DNA from: BRHc4a sp049323915
GTDB taxonomy: Bacteria; Bacillota; Desulfotomaculia; Desulfotomaculales; Desulfocucumaceae
DNA: 21,743 nt
Direction of reading: 5' to 3'
NCBI GenBank assembly: GCA_049323915.1
Contig: JBMOPC010000019.1
Coordinates: 1 to 21,743 of the forward strand
The notes under the pieces: generated by a model
Told to the model about the DNA's origin: nothing
The model's input: only the letters and a program-made list of their open reading frames with translations
The model's database searches: none
Shown: piece after piece, positions 6,969 through 13,258 of the stretch
How positions within the stretch are numbered: position 1 is the stretch's first letter
Layout of the letters: each line of letters starts with the position of its first letter
Program-made: the position numbers and the translations under genes

Positions 6969-8312
6969 TTATTTCAAAACATCCTCCAGAACACCCTCAA
7001 GTATGGACAGGCCATGTTCCAGCTGATCATCGGTGATGGCAAGAGGCATCAGCATGCGCACAACGTTGCTGAATATGCCGGCCCCGCAAACCACAAGGCC
7101 CCGCTGGCAGCACTGGCTTATGACCTGGGAGGCCAGCTCCTTGGCCGGCTCCTTGGTCTTGGGGTCCTTAACCAGCTCCATGGCCACCATTGCCCCCAGC
7201 CCACGTACATCGCCGATAGCCGGGTATTTTTCCTGCATGCCTCTCATCATGCCCAGGGCCTTTTCTCCGATTATCCCGGCCCTTTCCGCCAGACTGTTTT
7301 CTTCCAGGTATTTTAACGTGGCCAGGCCGGCTGCGGTGGACACAGGGTTGCCGCCGTACGTCCCTCCTATATGGCCGGGGTCCGGGGCGTCCATGACTTC
7401 CGCCCTGCCCACCACGGCGCTCAGCGGCATTCCGGCTGCGATGGACTTGGCCGCTGTGATGATATCGGGCTCCACCCCGAAGTGATCAAGGGCAAACATC
7501 CTGCCGGTCCTGCCGAATCCTGTCTGGACCTCGTCGGCAATAAAGAGTATGCCGTTCTTCTCGCATATTGACTTAAGGCCGGCCAAAAACTCCCCGGGCG
7601 GAACGATGAAGCCGCCCTCGCCCTGCACCGGCTCGATAATCATGGCGGCGATTGTTTCCGGGGCAGCCTCGGCGCTGAAGAATCTGTCAAATCTCTCCAG
7701 GCAGTGCATGCCGCAGCCGGGATAGGTAGAATTATAATAGCAGCGGTAGCAGTAGGCCGAAGGCACCTTGTACACCTCGGGCGCGAAGGGGCCGAAGCCG
7801 AATTTATACGGCTTCACCTTGCTGGTAAGGCTCATGGTCATGAGGGTCCTGCCGTGAAAGGCGCACTCAAAGGCGATGATGCCGGTCTTCCCGGATGCAA
7901 AGCGGGCTATTTTGACCGCGTTTTCCACCGCCTCGGCGCCGCTGTTGGCGAACATAACCTTTTTGGCGAACCGGCCCGGCGTAATGGAGGCCAGCTTCTC
8001 AGCCAGCTCAACATAAGGCTCGTACATTGTCACCATCATGCAGGTATGCAGGAGCTTTTCAGCCTGCTCCTTGATGGCGGCCACCACCGGCTCCGGGCAG
8101 TGCCCGACATTCAGTGTGCCTATTCCGCCGTAGAAGTCAATAAAGGTATTGCCGTCCACATCCCTTAGCATTGCCCCGCTGGCCTCTTCCACGAATATGG
8201 GAGTGGAATTGGAAATCCCCCGGGCCACTATGTTCAGTTTTCTCTCCAACAAGGCCTGGCCTTTTGGCCCGGGCAGATTACCGACTTTTGGCTGCAAAGA
8301 TTCTACTGCCAC
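6969..8312 (-). CDS. gabT: Class III aminotransferase, GABA/omega-amino-acid type
   Basis: A pyridoxal-phosphate enzyme of fold type I that moves the omega-amino group of substrates such as GABA or beta-alanine to 2-oxoglutarate or pyruvate, releasing a semialdehyde. The 447 residues show FANSGAEAVENAVK (121-134), the aspartate in IADEVQTG (Asp260) and the Schiff-base lysine in AAKSIAAGMPLSAV (Lys289). A four-cysteine patch, YCYRC...GCGMHC (Cys188, 191, 200, 204), is also present. The start is GTG 8310-8312 with GGGGAGGAA 6 nt upstream; the overlapping ATG is out of frame. It lies between a MoaD-like gene and aor in one sigma-54 operon. GABA is the most likely substrate by family, but ornithine, taurine, putrescine or other omega-amines are possible. 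Confidence 0.88.
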   Translation of the reverse strand: MAVESLQPKVGNLPGPKGQALLERKLNIVARGISNSTPIFVEEASGAMLRDVDGNTFIDFYGGIGTLNVGHCPEPVVAAIKEQAEKLLHTCMMVTMYEPYVELAEKLASITPGRFAKKVMFANSGAEAVENAVKIARFASGKTGIIAFECAFHGRTLMTMSLTSKVKPYKFGFGPFAPEVYKVPSAYCYRCYYNSTYPGCGMHCLERFDRFFSAEAAPETIAAMIIEPVQGEGGFIVPPGEFLAGLKSICEKNGILFIADEVQTGFGRTGRMFALDHFGVEPDIITAAKSIAAGMPLSAVVGRAEVMDAPDPGHIGGTYGGNPVSTAAGLATLKYLEENSLAERAGIIGEKALGMMRGMQEKYPAIGDVRGLGAMVAMELVKDPKTKEPAKELASQVISQCCQRGLVVCGAGIFSNVVRMLMPLAITDDQLEHGLSILEGVLEDVLK

Positions 8313-8335
8313 ATTTATTCCTCCCCTTGATTAAT

Positions 8336-8397
8336 TGATTATTAAACCCCGGGCCGCCAAATCCGGCCCTTATGAGAAGCGGGGCGGCGGGCCGGGC
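8336..8397 (-). promoter_or_regulatory. GC-rich hairpin between moaD-like gene and aminotransferase
   Basis: The 88-nt gap can fold on the minus strand into GGGCCG/CGGCCC followed by GGGGTTTAATAATC, preceded by another GC-rich run. It may act as a partial terminator or processing site that sets different levels of the small carrier and the enzymes. No second promoter is recognised in the gap. Confidence 0.35.
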
Positions 8398-8400
8398 TGT

Positions 8401-8649
8401 CTATCCTCCGGCAACATAAGGAAAGAGCACAATTTCATCCCCCGGGCGCACCTTCCGGGAAAAATCAACCTTATCGCCGTTAACCGCAGGAAAGCTGATG
8501 TGACCGGAAGGGATGCCGAGAATTTTTACAATGTCCCCGATAGTGGTTTCCGGCGGCACAGAAAGCATTACCAGGCTCCGGCCGCCGTCAAAGCACCGTG
8601 AGTGACGGGCCAGCAAAATCCCCGCCTCCACCCTGACACTAACGTCCAT
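8401..8649 (-). CDS. MoaD/ThiS-family ubiquitin-like sulfur carrier
   Basis: An 82-residue beta-grasp protein that ends in Gly-Gly (FPYVAGG), the C-terminal tail that is adenylated and thiocarboxylated in MoaD and ThiS. VRPGDEIVLFPYVAGG is the typical end of the family. It starts at ATG 8647-8649, first gene after a near-perfect sigma-54 promoter, and is followed by the aminotransferase and aor. The likely role is delivery of sulfur for making the pyranopterin dithiolene (tungstopterin) of the AOR encoded in the same operon. Small MoaD-like genes beside AOR genes are common; a role in thiamine or cysteine synthesis is less likely here. No MoeB-like activating enzyme is in the window. Confidence 0.85.
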   Translation of the reverse strand: MDVSVRVEAGILLARHSRCFDGGRSLVMLSVPPETTIGDIVKILGIPSGHISFPAVNGDKVDFSRKVRPGDEIVLFPYVAGG

Positions 8650-8693
8650 TTATTGCATCACCCGCGATTAAAGTGCTCCGGCAGTATATTTTA

Positions 8694-8710
8694 TGCAAAT
8701 ACAGTGCCAA
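8694..8710 (-). promoter_or_regulatory. Sigma-54 promoter of the moaD-gabT-aor operon
   Basis: The minus strand reads TTGGCACTGTATTTGCA, matching 16 of 17 consensus positions, with GG (8708-8707) and GC (8696-8695) 12 bp apart. The predicted start is near 8683, about 34 nt before the ATG at 8649. A lone half-site ATTGCAT lies at 8652-8658; no clear full activator site was seen upstream, where the 3' end of the permease gene lies. Confidence 0.85.
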
Positions 8711-8773
8711 CTTAAGTACCGGTTCCGGAGTGCCTGGCCCGGAACACGCCTCCGGATATTCTCCATTAATACG

Positions 8774-10201
8774 CTACTTGTCTGCAAAAATCTCTTTACT
8801 CATGTATGTATCCACGGCTTCCTTTCCGTAAGCTCCCCTGGCCCAAAAATAGAAGATGGCTCCCAACAGCGTCCATCCCCCGATGATGACCCATTCATAC
8901 GGCCAAATCAGCGCCGAGGGACTGCCGGGCAGGTAAAGCAGCACGAACCCCACCGAAAGAATTACCCCAATGTAGCCCACCAGCTTGCCGTTACTGACCT
9001 TGAAAGGACGGGGCATATCCGGCTCACTGTTTCTCAATTTTACAAAGGCGATACAAACAAGCAGATAAGCCACGCAAATGCTAAGCCCACCCGCGTCCAC
9101 CAGCCAAACCAGCATCTTGCGGCCAAACAGCGGCGCGATGGTGGACAATGCGCCTATGAGGAGAATGGCATTGGTAGGGGTTTTGTATTTGGGGTGCATG
9201 TACCCCAGAAATCCCGGAAGCATCCCCGATCGGGCCATGGCGTAAATAGCCCTGCTGGCGCCGATGTAAAAGCCGTTCCAGCTTGATACTATGCCAGCGA
9301 TTCCACCCAGTATCAGCAGCTTGCCTGCCCACGAACTGTGGAACAGCGCCGCCATGGCGTCGGCGGTCACCAGCTTGGAAAGTTTCATTTCCTCCGCCGT
9401 CATTGCCCGGGAAACACCGAAAATAATAAGTATATAGAATAAGGCAGCCATTAAAACCGACAAAATAAGCACCTTGCCGATGGACTTGTAAGGAAGGTTG
9501 ATTTCCTCCGCCGCCTGGGGAATAACGTTAAATCCCACAAACATAAAAGGAGTCATGATAAGCACGGCCATCATGCCTTTATAGCCGTCCTCAAAAAAAG
9601 GCTGCATTTTGGCCGTTTCGCCCGTGACAACGCTTCCGCTGACCAGCAATACACCGGCGACAAAGATTATGAATGTGAACATGGACTGCAAAAACGCCGC
9701 CGTCCTTACACCCACATAGTTGGCCCAGGTAAGTATGATGGATGCTATTACTCCCACCGCCACCCAACTGGCATATACTTTCCATCCCGCCACGGTCCAC
9801 AGATACCCCTTGTAGTAGCCCGGAACCAGGTACTCAATTACGGTGGGAAGGGCCACGGCCTCAAAGGCCACCACCGAAACATAGCTCAGAATAATGGCCC
9901 ACGTGGCAACAAACGAGGCGGCAGTGCCCATGGCCCGGTAACAAAAAACATGTTCTCCGCCCACTCTGGGCATGGCCGCCGTAAGCTCGGAATAAGCCAG
10001 CCCCACGAAAATAACCACAATGCTGCCCAGCCCGAAAGCCATCATGGCCCCCAGCGATCCGGCAGAATTAATCCAGTCACCGGTAAGGATTACCCAACCC
10101 CAGCCGATCATCGCTCCAAAAGCAAGGGCAAAAACGTCCCATCTCCCCAGAACCTTTTCAAAACCCGCATCCTGTTTCACTAATCCGCTCACTCCCAACA
10201 T
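8774..10201 (-). CDS. APC-superfamily amino-acid permease
   Basis: A polytopic membrane transporter with about 12 hydrophobic helices, 475 residues, predicted to import an amino acid by cation symport or exchange. The first helix region FALAFGAMIGWGWVILTGDW contains the unwound GxG-type substrate motif of APC transporters. AYSELTAAMPRVGGEHVFCYRAMG is the typical second and third helix region, and NVIPQAAEEI and SRAIYAMARSGMLPGF are further family signatures. The ATG at 10199-10201 has no good ribosome binding site. GTG at 10178-10180 (residue 8) has GGGAG 11 nt upstream and may be the real start. A sigma-54 promoter and a large palindrome lie upstream. The linked genes suggest it imports the substrate of the aminotransferase or glutamate; specificity is not readable. 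Confidence 0.92.
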   Translation of the reverse strand: MLGVSGLVKQDAGFEKVLGRWDVFALAFGAMIGWGWVILTGDWINSAGSLGAMMAFGLGSIVVIFVGLAYSELTAAMPRVGGEHVFCYRAMGTAASFVATWAIILSYVSVVAFEAVALPTVIEYLVPGYYKGYLWTVAGWKVYASWVAVGVIASIILTWANYVGVRTAAFLQSMFTFIIFVAGVLLVSGSVVTGETAKMQPFFEDGYKGMMAVLIMTPFMFVGFNVIPQAAEEINLPYKSIGKVLILSVLMAALFYILIIFGVSRAMTAEEMKLSKLVTADAMAALFHSSWAGKLLILGGIAGIVSSWNGFYIGASRAIYAMARSGMLPGFLGYMHPKYKTPTNAILLIGALSTIAPLFGRKMLVWLVDAGGLSICVAYLLVCIAFVKLRNSEPDMPRPFKVSNGKLVGYIGVILSVGFVLLYLPGSPSALIWPYEWVIIGGWTLLGAIFYFWARGAYGKEAVDTYMSKEIFADK

Positions 10202-10290
10202 TATAATTTGACGCCATTCAACGCCTTAAACACCGGCTGTTTCCCTTTCACCGCCTTTTCGATTTTTTCTGAATTCGGAATTATAAATCA

Positions 10291-10307
10291 TGCAAAAACC
10301 TAGCCGG
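10291..10307 (-). promoter_or_regulatory. Sigma-54 promoter of the permease gene
   Basis: The minus strand reads CCGGCTAGGTTTTTGCA, with GG (10305-10304) and GC (10293-10292) 12 bp apart and a full TTTTTGCA -12 half; the -24 half is imperfect after GGC. About 14 of 17 positions fit. The predicted start is near 10280, giving a leader of about 79 nt. Confidence 0.65.
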
Positions 10308-10461
10308 TCAACAAAGAAACAGCCGGGGCTGAAAAAACTACTTTTTTCAAATTTCATAAAATTGATTTATTTTATGAGAGATGCATGCCTGCATGGAGAT
10401 AACCCCTTTTTTTAATCCCCCAAAAGTCCAAAGGAGCTTCTGCGGCAGCATAATGCTGATT

Positions 10462-10499
10462 GGCATCAATAAAATGCAATATTGCATTTTATTGATGCC
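10462..10499. promoter_or_regulatory. Perfect 38-bp palindrome, candidate activator site for the permease promoter
   Basis: Two 19-bp arms, GGCATCAATAAAATGCAAT and its exact complement, meet with no loop at 10480/10481. The centre lies 200 bp upstream of the predicted permease start. The core ATGCAATATTGCAT shares its arms with the palindrome upstream of gdh, though the arm spacing differs (0 versus 5 bp). A second perfect palindrome, CAGCATAATGCTG, lies 28 bp away at 10446-10458. A cruciform or transcribed hairpin is an alternative reading. Confidence 0.55.
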
Positions 10500-10518
10500 G
10501 GCACCCGGATCTGCCGGC

Positions 10519-10559
10519 AAAAAGAAAAACCTTCTCCGGCTAAAAAAACGCCGGCAAGG
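10519..10559 (-). terminator. Intrinsic terminator, end of the DEAD-box transcript
   Basis: On the minus strand CCTT and GCCGG-type arms (10550-10559 with 10530-10540, one bulge) close a T-rich loop and are followed by TTTTTCTTTTT. The stem lies about 350 nt after the helicase stop, so the repeats at 10586-10904 would form a long 3' untranslated region. Confidence 0.7.
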
Positions 10560-10585
10560 TTTTAAGCAAAATTTACGCACCCAAA

Positions 10586-10699
10586 AAAATCAGTCGTCGG
10601 TCGTAAGCAATCGGTCGTCAGTATCTTGAGGCCTTTTAACCTCTGGCTAAAAGACAACTAAACAGACGACTCAAGACTGACGTCTAACGACTAATTCTT
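10586..10699. repeat. Short direct and inverted repeats of the GGTCGT / GTCAGTCTTGAG type
   Basis: CGGTCGT occurs twice (from about 10597), and CGTCAGTATCTTGAG (10617-10631) is nearly complementary to CTCAAGACTGACG (10671-10683), so the segment can fold into one large hairpin. No gene is recognised in it. The 705-bp gap 10202-10906 is thus occupied by a promoter, palindromes, a terminator and repeats only. Confidence 0.6.
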
Positions 10700-10904
10700 G
10701 CGGAGCGTACATGAACGTACGTGAGCACTCGGACTGACAGGGCCGACAAAGCCAGGCGAAGCTTTTCACGACCCCAGTAGGACTGTCAAAAGCGAGCATG
10801 GCGCGAAGGCACTGGCAGGACGAGGCGGAGCGTACATGAACGTACGTGAGCACTCGGACTGACAGGGCCGACAAAGCCAGGCGAAGCTTTTCACAGTCCG
10901 TACA
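10700..10904. repeat. Intergenic repeat family, two tandem copies of a 70-bp unit
   Basis: The segments 10700-10769 and 10825-10894 are identical or nearly so, offset by 125 bp. Each contains CGTACATGAACGTACG (an internal inverted repeat) and GCCAGGCGAAGCTTTTCAC. The stretch 10740-10904 matches 15418-15582 over 165 bp without gaps but with many substitutions, and a short copy lies at 16831-16872. The array begins within 10 nt of the helicase stop codon. A 78-codon frame can be read through it on the minus strand, but no ribosome binding site or family supports a protein. Confidence 0.85.
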
Positions 10905-10906
10905 CA

Positions 10907-12499
10907 CTACTGCCTGCTTCTGGCCGGCTCTACACTAACCTTCCTCCCCTTAACGGTCTGCCTGTGCAGGTAACCTATTACACAGTTCGCCCAGTCCTCC
11001 GGCACCTCCACAAATGTGAATTTTTCGTATATACGGATGTCTCCCACCAGATTGGCCGGTATTCCGGTCTCTTCGCAGATAACGCGGACCAGCTCCGGAG
11101 GCCGGATGTTGTCCGCCCTGCCTATTGTCATGAAGAGTCTTACCATTCCCGGCTTGGCCCCGGTGTTTTCGAAAGATATTTCGCCGGACAATTCAAGCTC
11201 CGGGCTTTCATCCACCGGGTCGAACGACATCTTCAGCGCCGCTGCGGCTATGTCAACGGGATCGTAGTCGTCCAGCAGGGGATTGATGAGGGTTCTGAAA
11301 TAACCCAGCTTCCCTTCTTCAATTATCATTCTCAGCCTTTCCTTCAGCCCTTCCTTTTGCCTCTCGGCAACGTCTGCGGGCTCCGGGAGATGTTCCCTGC
11401 GGATTCTGGTTTTGGTCAGCTTTTCTATCAGCTTTATCTGGCCGTAGTCCCTGGGGGTTACCAGTGTGATGGCGGTACCGGTCTTTCCGGCCCTTCCGGT
11501 GCGGCCAATGCGGTGAACGTAAAACTCCACGTCCTGGGGAAGGTCGTAGTTAATAACGTGAGACACATTTTCTATGTCAAGCCCCCGGGCCGCCACGTCT
11601 GTTGCCACCAGCACCTCTATCTGGTTGTTTTTAAAACGCCTCATCACCTGGTTTCTCTGGTGCTGGCTCATATCGCCGTGCAGTCCCGCAACCGGATAGG
11701 CCCGGGCCTCCATTCTGGCCACAAGGTCGTCAACGCCCTTTTTGGTGCGGCAGAATACAATAGCCTTGGTTATGTCAAGGGCGTCCAGCAGCCTTGCCAT
11801 GGTCTCCAGCTTTGTTCTGTCCTTGGTTTCGTAATAAATCTGGTCAATCTGGGGGACGGTGATGCTTTCTTTACTGACCGTGATATATTCCGGGTTTTTA
11901 AGGTAGCGGCGGGCAAGGTCCAAAACCTCTTTGGGCATTGTGGCCGAGAAAAGCAGGGCCTGCCTCTCCTCCGGCGTGGCCTGAAGTATTGCCTCCACAT
12001 CCTCGATGAATCCCATGTCCAGCATTTCATCAGCCTCGTCCAGCACCAGCATCCTGACACTGTCAAGGTTCAGCGTCCTTCTCCTGAGGTGGTCAAGAAG
12101 CCTGCCCGGCGTTCCTATCACCACCTGGACCCCCTGCCTCAAAACCCTTATCTGCCTGTCAATGGACTCGCCGCCGTATATGGGCAGTGTTCTCACCCTG
12201 CGATAGCGGCCTATGCGGGAGATTTCCTCGGCCACCTGAATGGCCAGCTCCCTTGTGGGGGTTACCACCAAGGCCTGTACGCTCCCTTTCAGGTTCAGCA
12301 TCTCCACAATGGGAATGCCAAAGGCCGCGGTCTTCCCAGTTCCTGTCTGGGCCTGCCCTATGACATCCCTTCCCTGCATAAGCAGAGGGATGGCCCTCAG
12401 CTGTATCGGCGTCGGCTCCTCAAAACCCATGTCGGTCAGCGCCTGGGCTATTTTCCTGCTGACTTTCAGCTCTCCGAAATTTACGTATTCAATCGGCAA
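10907..12499 (-). CDS. deaD: DEAD-box ATP-dependent RNA helicase with DbpA-type C-terminal domain
   Basis: It unwinds RNA duplexes, probably in ribosome assembly, mRNA decay or cold adaptation, in the cytoplasm. The 530 residues show the Q motif (PTPIQ, 29-33), motif I AQTGTGKT (50-57), PTRELA (81-86), DEAD (154-157), SAT (185-187), ATDVAARGLDI and HRIGRTGRAG. After the two RecA-like domains comes an extension (about 450-525) ending in an RNA-binding domain of the DbpA/CsdA type. The start is TTG 12497-12499 with AAAGGAG about 10 nt upstream. It stands alone between the permease and cinA; transcription probably continues through the repeats to the terminator at 10519-10559. Confidence 0.95.
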   Translation of the reverse strand: MPIEYVNFGELKVSRKIAQALTDMGFEEPTPIQLRAIPLLMQGRDVIGQAQTGTGKTAAFGIPIVEMLNLKGSVQALVVTPTRELAIQVAEEISRIGRYRRVRTLPIYGGESIDRQIRVLRQGVQVVIGTPGRLLDHLRRRTLNLDSVRMLVLDEADEMLDMGFIEDVEAILQATPEERQALLFSATMPKEVLDLARRYLKNPEYITVSKESITVPQIDQIYYETKDRTKLETMARLLDALDITKAIVFCRTKKGVDDLVARMEARAYPVAGLHGDMSQHQRNQVMRRFKNNQIEVLVATDVAARGLDIENVSHVINYDLPQDVEFYVHRIGRTGRAGKTGTAITLVTPRDYGQIKLIEKLTKTRIRREHLPEPADVAERQKEGLKERLRMIIEEGKLGYFRTLINPLLDDYDPVDIAAAALKMSFDPVDESPELELSGEISFENTGAKPGMVRLFMTIGRADNIRPPELVRVICEETGIPANLVGDIRIYEKFTFVEVPEDWANCVIGYLHRQTVKGRKVSVEPARSRQ

Positions 12500-12579
12500 T
12501 TTACTATCTCCTTTTATTTATAAATGTACTTATTACCTATAGCCTATATTCTCTGTGTTCTCTGTGGTTTATAATAACT

Positions 12580-13104
12580 TTATTTCCCTTCTAAAAGGTA
12601 ATTGCGTAGCATATCAAGGGCTGCTTCAACAGTGGCAGACCTTATTTGGTCGCGGTCTCCCCCCAGGCGCAATTCCCGGGTAATAACAACACCCGGCGCG
12701 TCCAGGGTTACGTAAACCAGGCCTACGGGCTTTTCCCGGGTCCCGCCGCCCGGCCCGGCTATTCCTGTAACAGCCAGCCCGATATCAGTCACAAGCGCTT
12801 TTTTTGCACCCCCGGCCATGAACCTGGCCACTTCCCCGCTGACAGCCCCATATAGGGTCAACTCCCGGTCCGGAACCGAGAGCAATCTCTCTTTTACCCG
12901 GTTGTCGTAGGCCACCACGCACCCGGCAAAGTACGCCGAGCTTCCCGGTACGCTGGTTATCCTGGAGGCAATGATCCCCCCGGTGCAGGACTCCGCCAGC
13001 CCCAGGGAAAGACCCCTCTCCGCCAGAAGCCTTCCTATTTCTTCTTCGGCCTTTAAACTGCCTAAACCGCCAATCACGGATATGCTCACCTGCATTTGGA
13101 TCAT
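12580..13104 (-). CDS. pncC: Stand-alone CinA C-terminal domain, nicotinamide-nucleotide amidase
   Basis: The CinA C-terminal domain deamidates nicotinamide mononucleotide to nicotinate mononucleotide in pyridine nucleotide recycling. The 174 residues carry the conserved AESCTGG (37-43, active-site serine 39), VAYDNRVKER (64-73, lysine 71) and AVTGIAGPGGGTREKPVGLVY (111-131). The N-terminal molybdopterin-binding domain of full-length CinA (about 410 residues) is absent. The ATG at 13104 has no adjacent ribosome binding site; GGAGG lies 37 nt upstream, and GTG at codon 10 has AGGTGA before it, so the start is uncertain. In many Firmicutes the order is pgsA-cinA-recA on one strand; that order is kept here but with inserted genes on both sides. 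Confidence 0.9.
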   Translation of the reverse strand: MIQMQVSISVIGGLGSLKAEEEIGRLLAERGLSLGLAESCTGGIIASRITSVPGSSAYFAGCVVAYDNRVKERLLSVPDRELTLYGAVSGEVARFMAGGAKKALVTDIGLAVTGIAGPGGGTREKPVGLVYVTLDAPGVVITRELRLGGDRDQIRSATVEAALDMLRNYLLEGK

Positions 13105-13151
13105 GTTTGAAATTGGTTATTCGCCGGTAATGACGATAATACCTCCTTGCA

Positions 13152-13178
13152 AATGCAAAAGGCCGCAAAGATCCGGCC
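13152..13178 (-). terminator. Weak hairpin terminator after the FtsH-like gene
   Basis: On the minus strand GGCCG and CGGCC (13174-13178 with 13161-13165) close an 8-nt loop and are followed by TTTTGCATTTG. A second small stem, GGAGA/TCTCC, precedes it. It lies between the FtsH-like stop (13259) and cinA. Confidence 0.45.
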
Positions 13179-13258
13179 CGGGGGAGAATTAGTCTCCACG
13201 GGAAGGTTCTTCACAGCCGCATGGTTATTTTTTCCGTTTTTGCATAATAATATACCCG

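Noticed and set aside
10586..10904. Possible CRISPR array from repeated short units
   Set aside because: Only two long copies, unequal spacing, no uniform spacers and no cas genes in the window.
10671..10907. 78-codon minus-strand frame (and the similar 69-codon frame at 15385-15594)
   Set aside because: Both lie entirely in the repeat family, have no ribosome binding site and match no known protein; treated as read-through of a repeat, though the shared frame is noted as a finding.
10964..12523. 519-codon plus-strand frame opposite the helicase
   Set aside because: Antisense shadow of a GC-rich gene; the minus strand carries all DEAD-box motifs.
12549..12567. Tandem TTCTCTGTG upstream of the helicase
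   Set aside because: A short two-copy repeat with no associated promoter or operator logic.
13105..13258. Possible riboswitch in the leader before cinA
   Set aside because: Two small hairpins are present, but none of the riboswitch cores I know could be matched; a terminator is the simpler reading.
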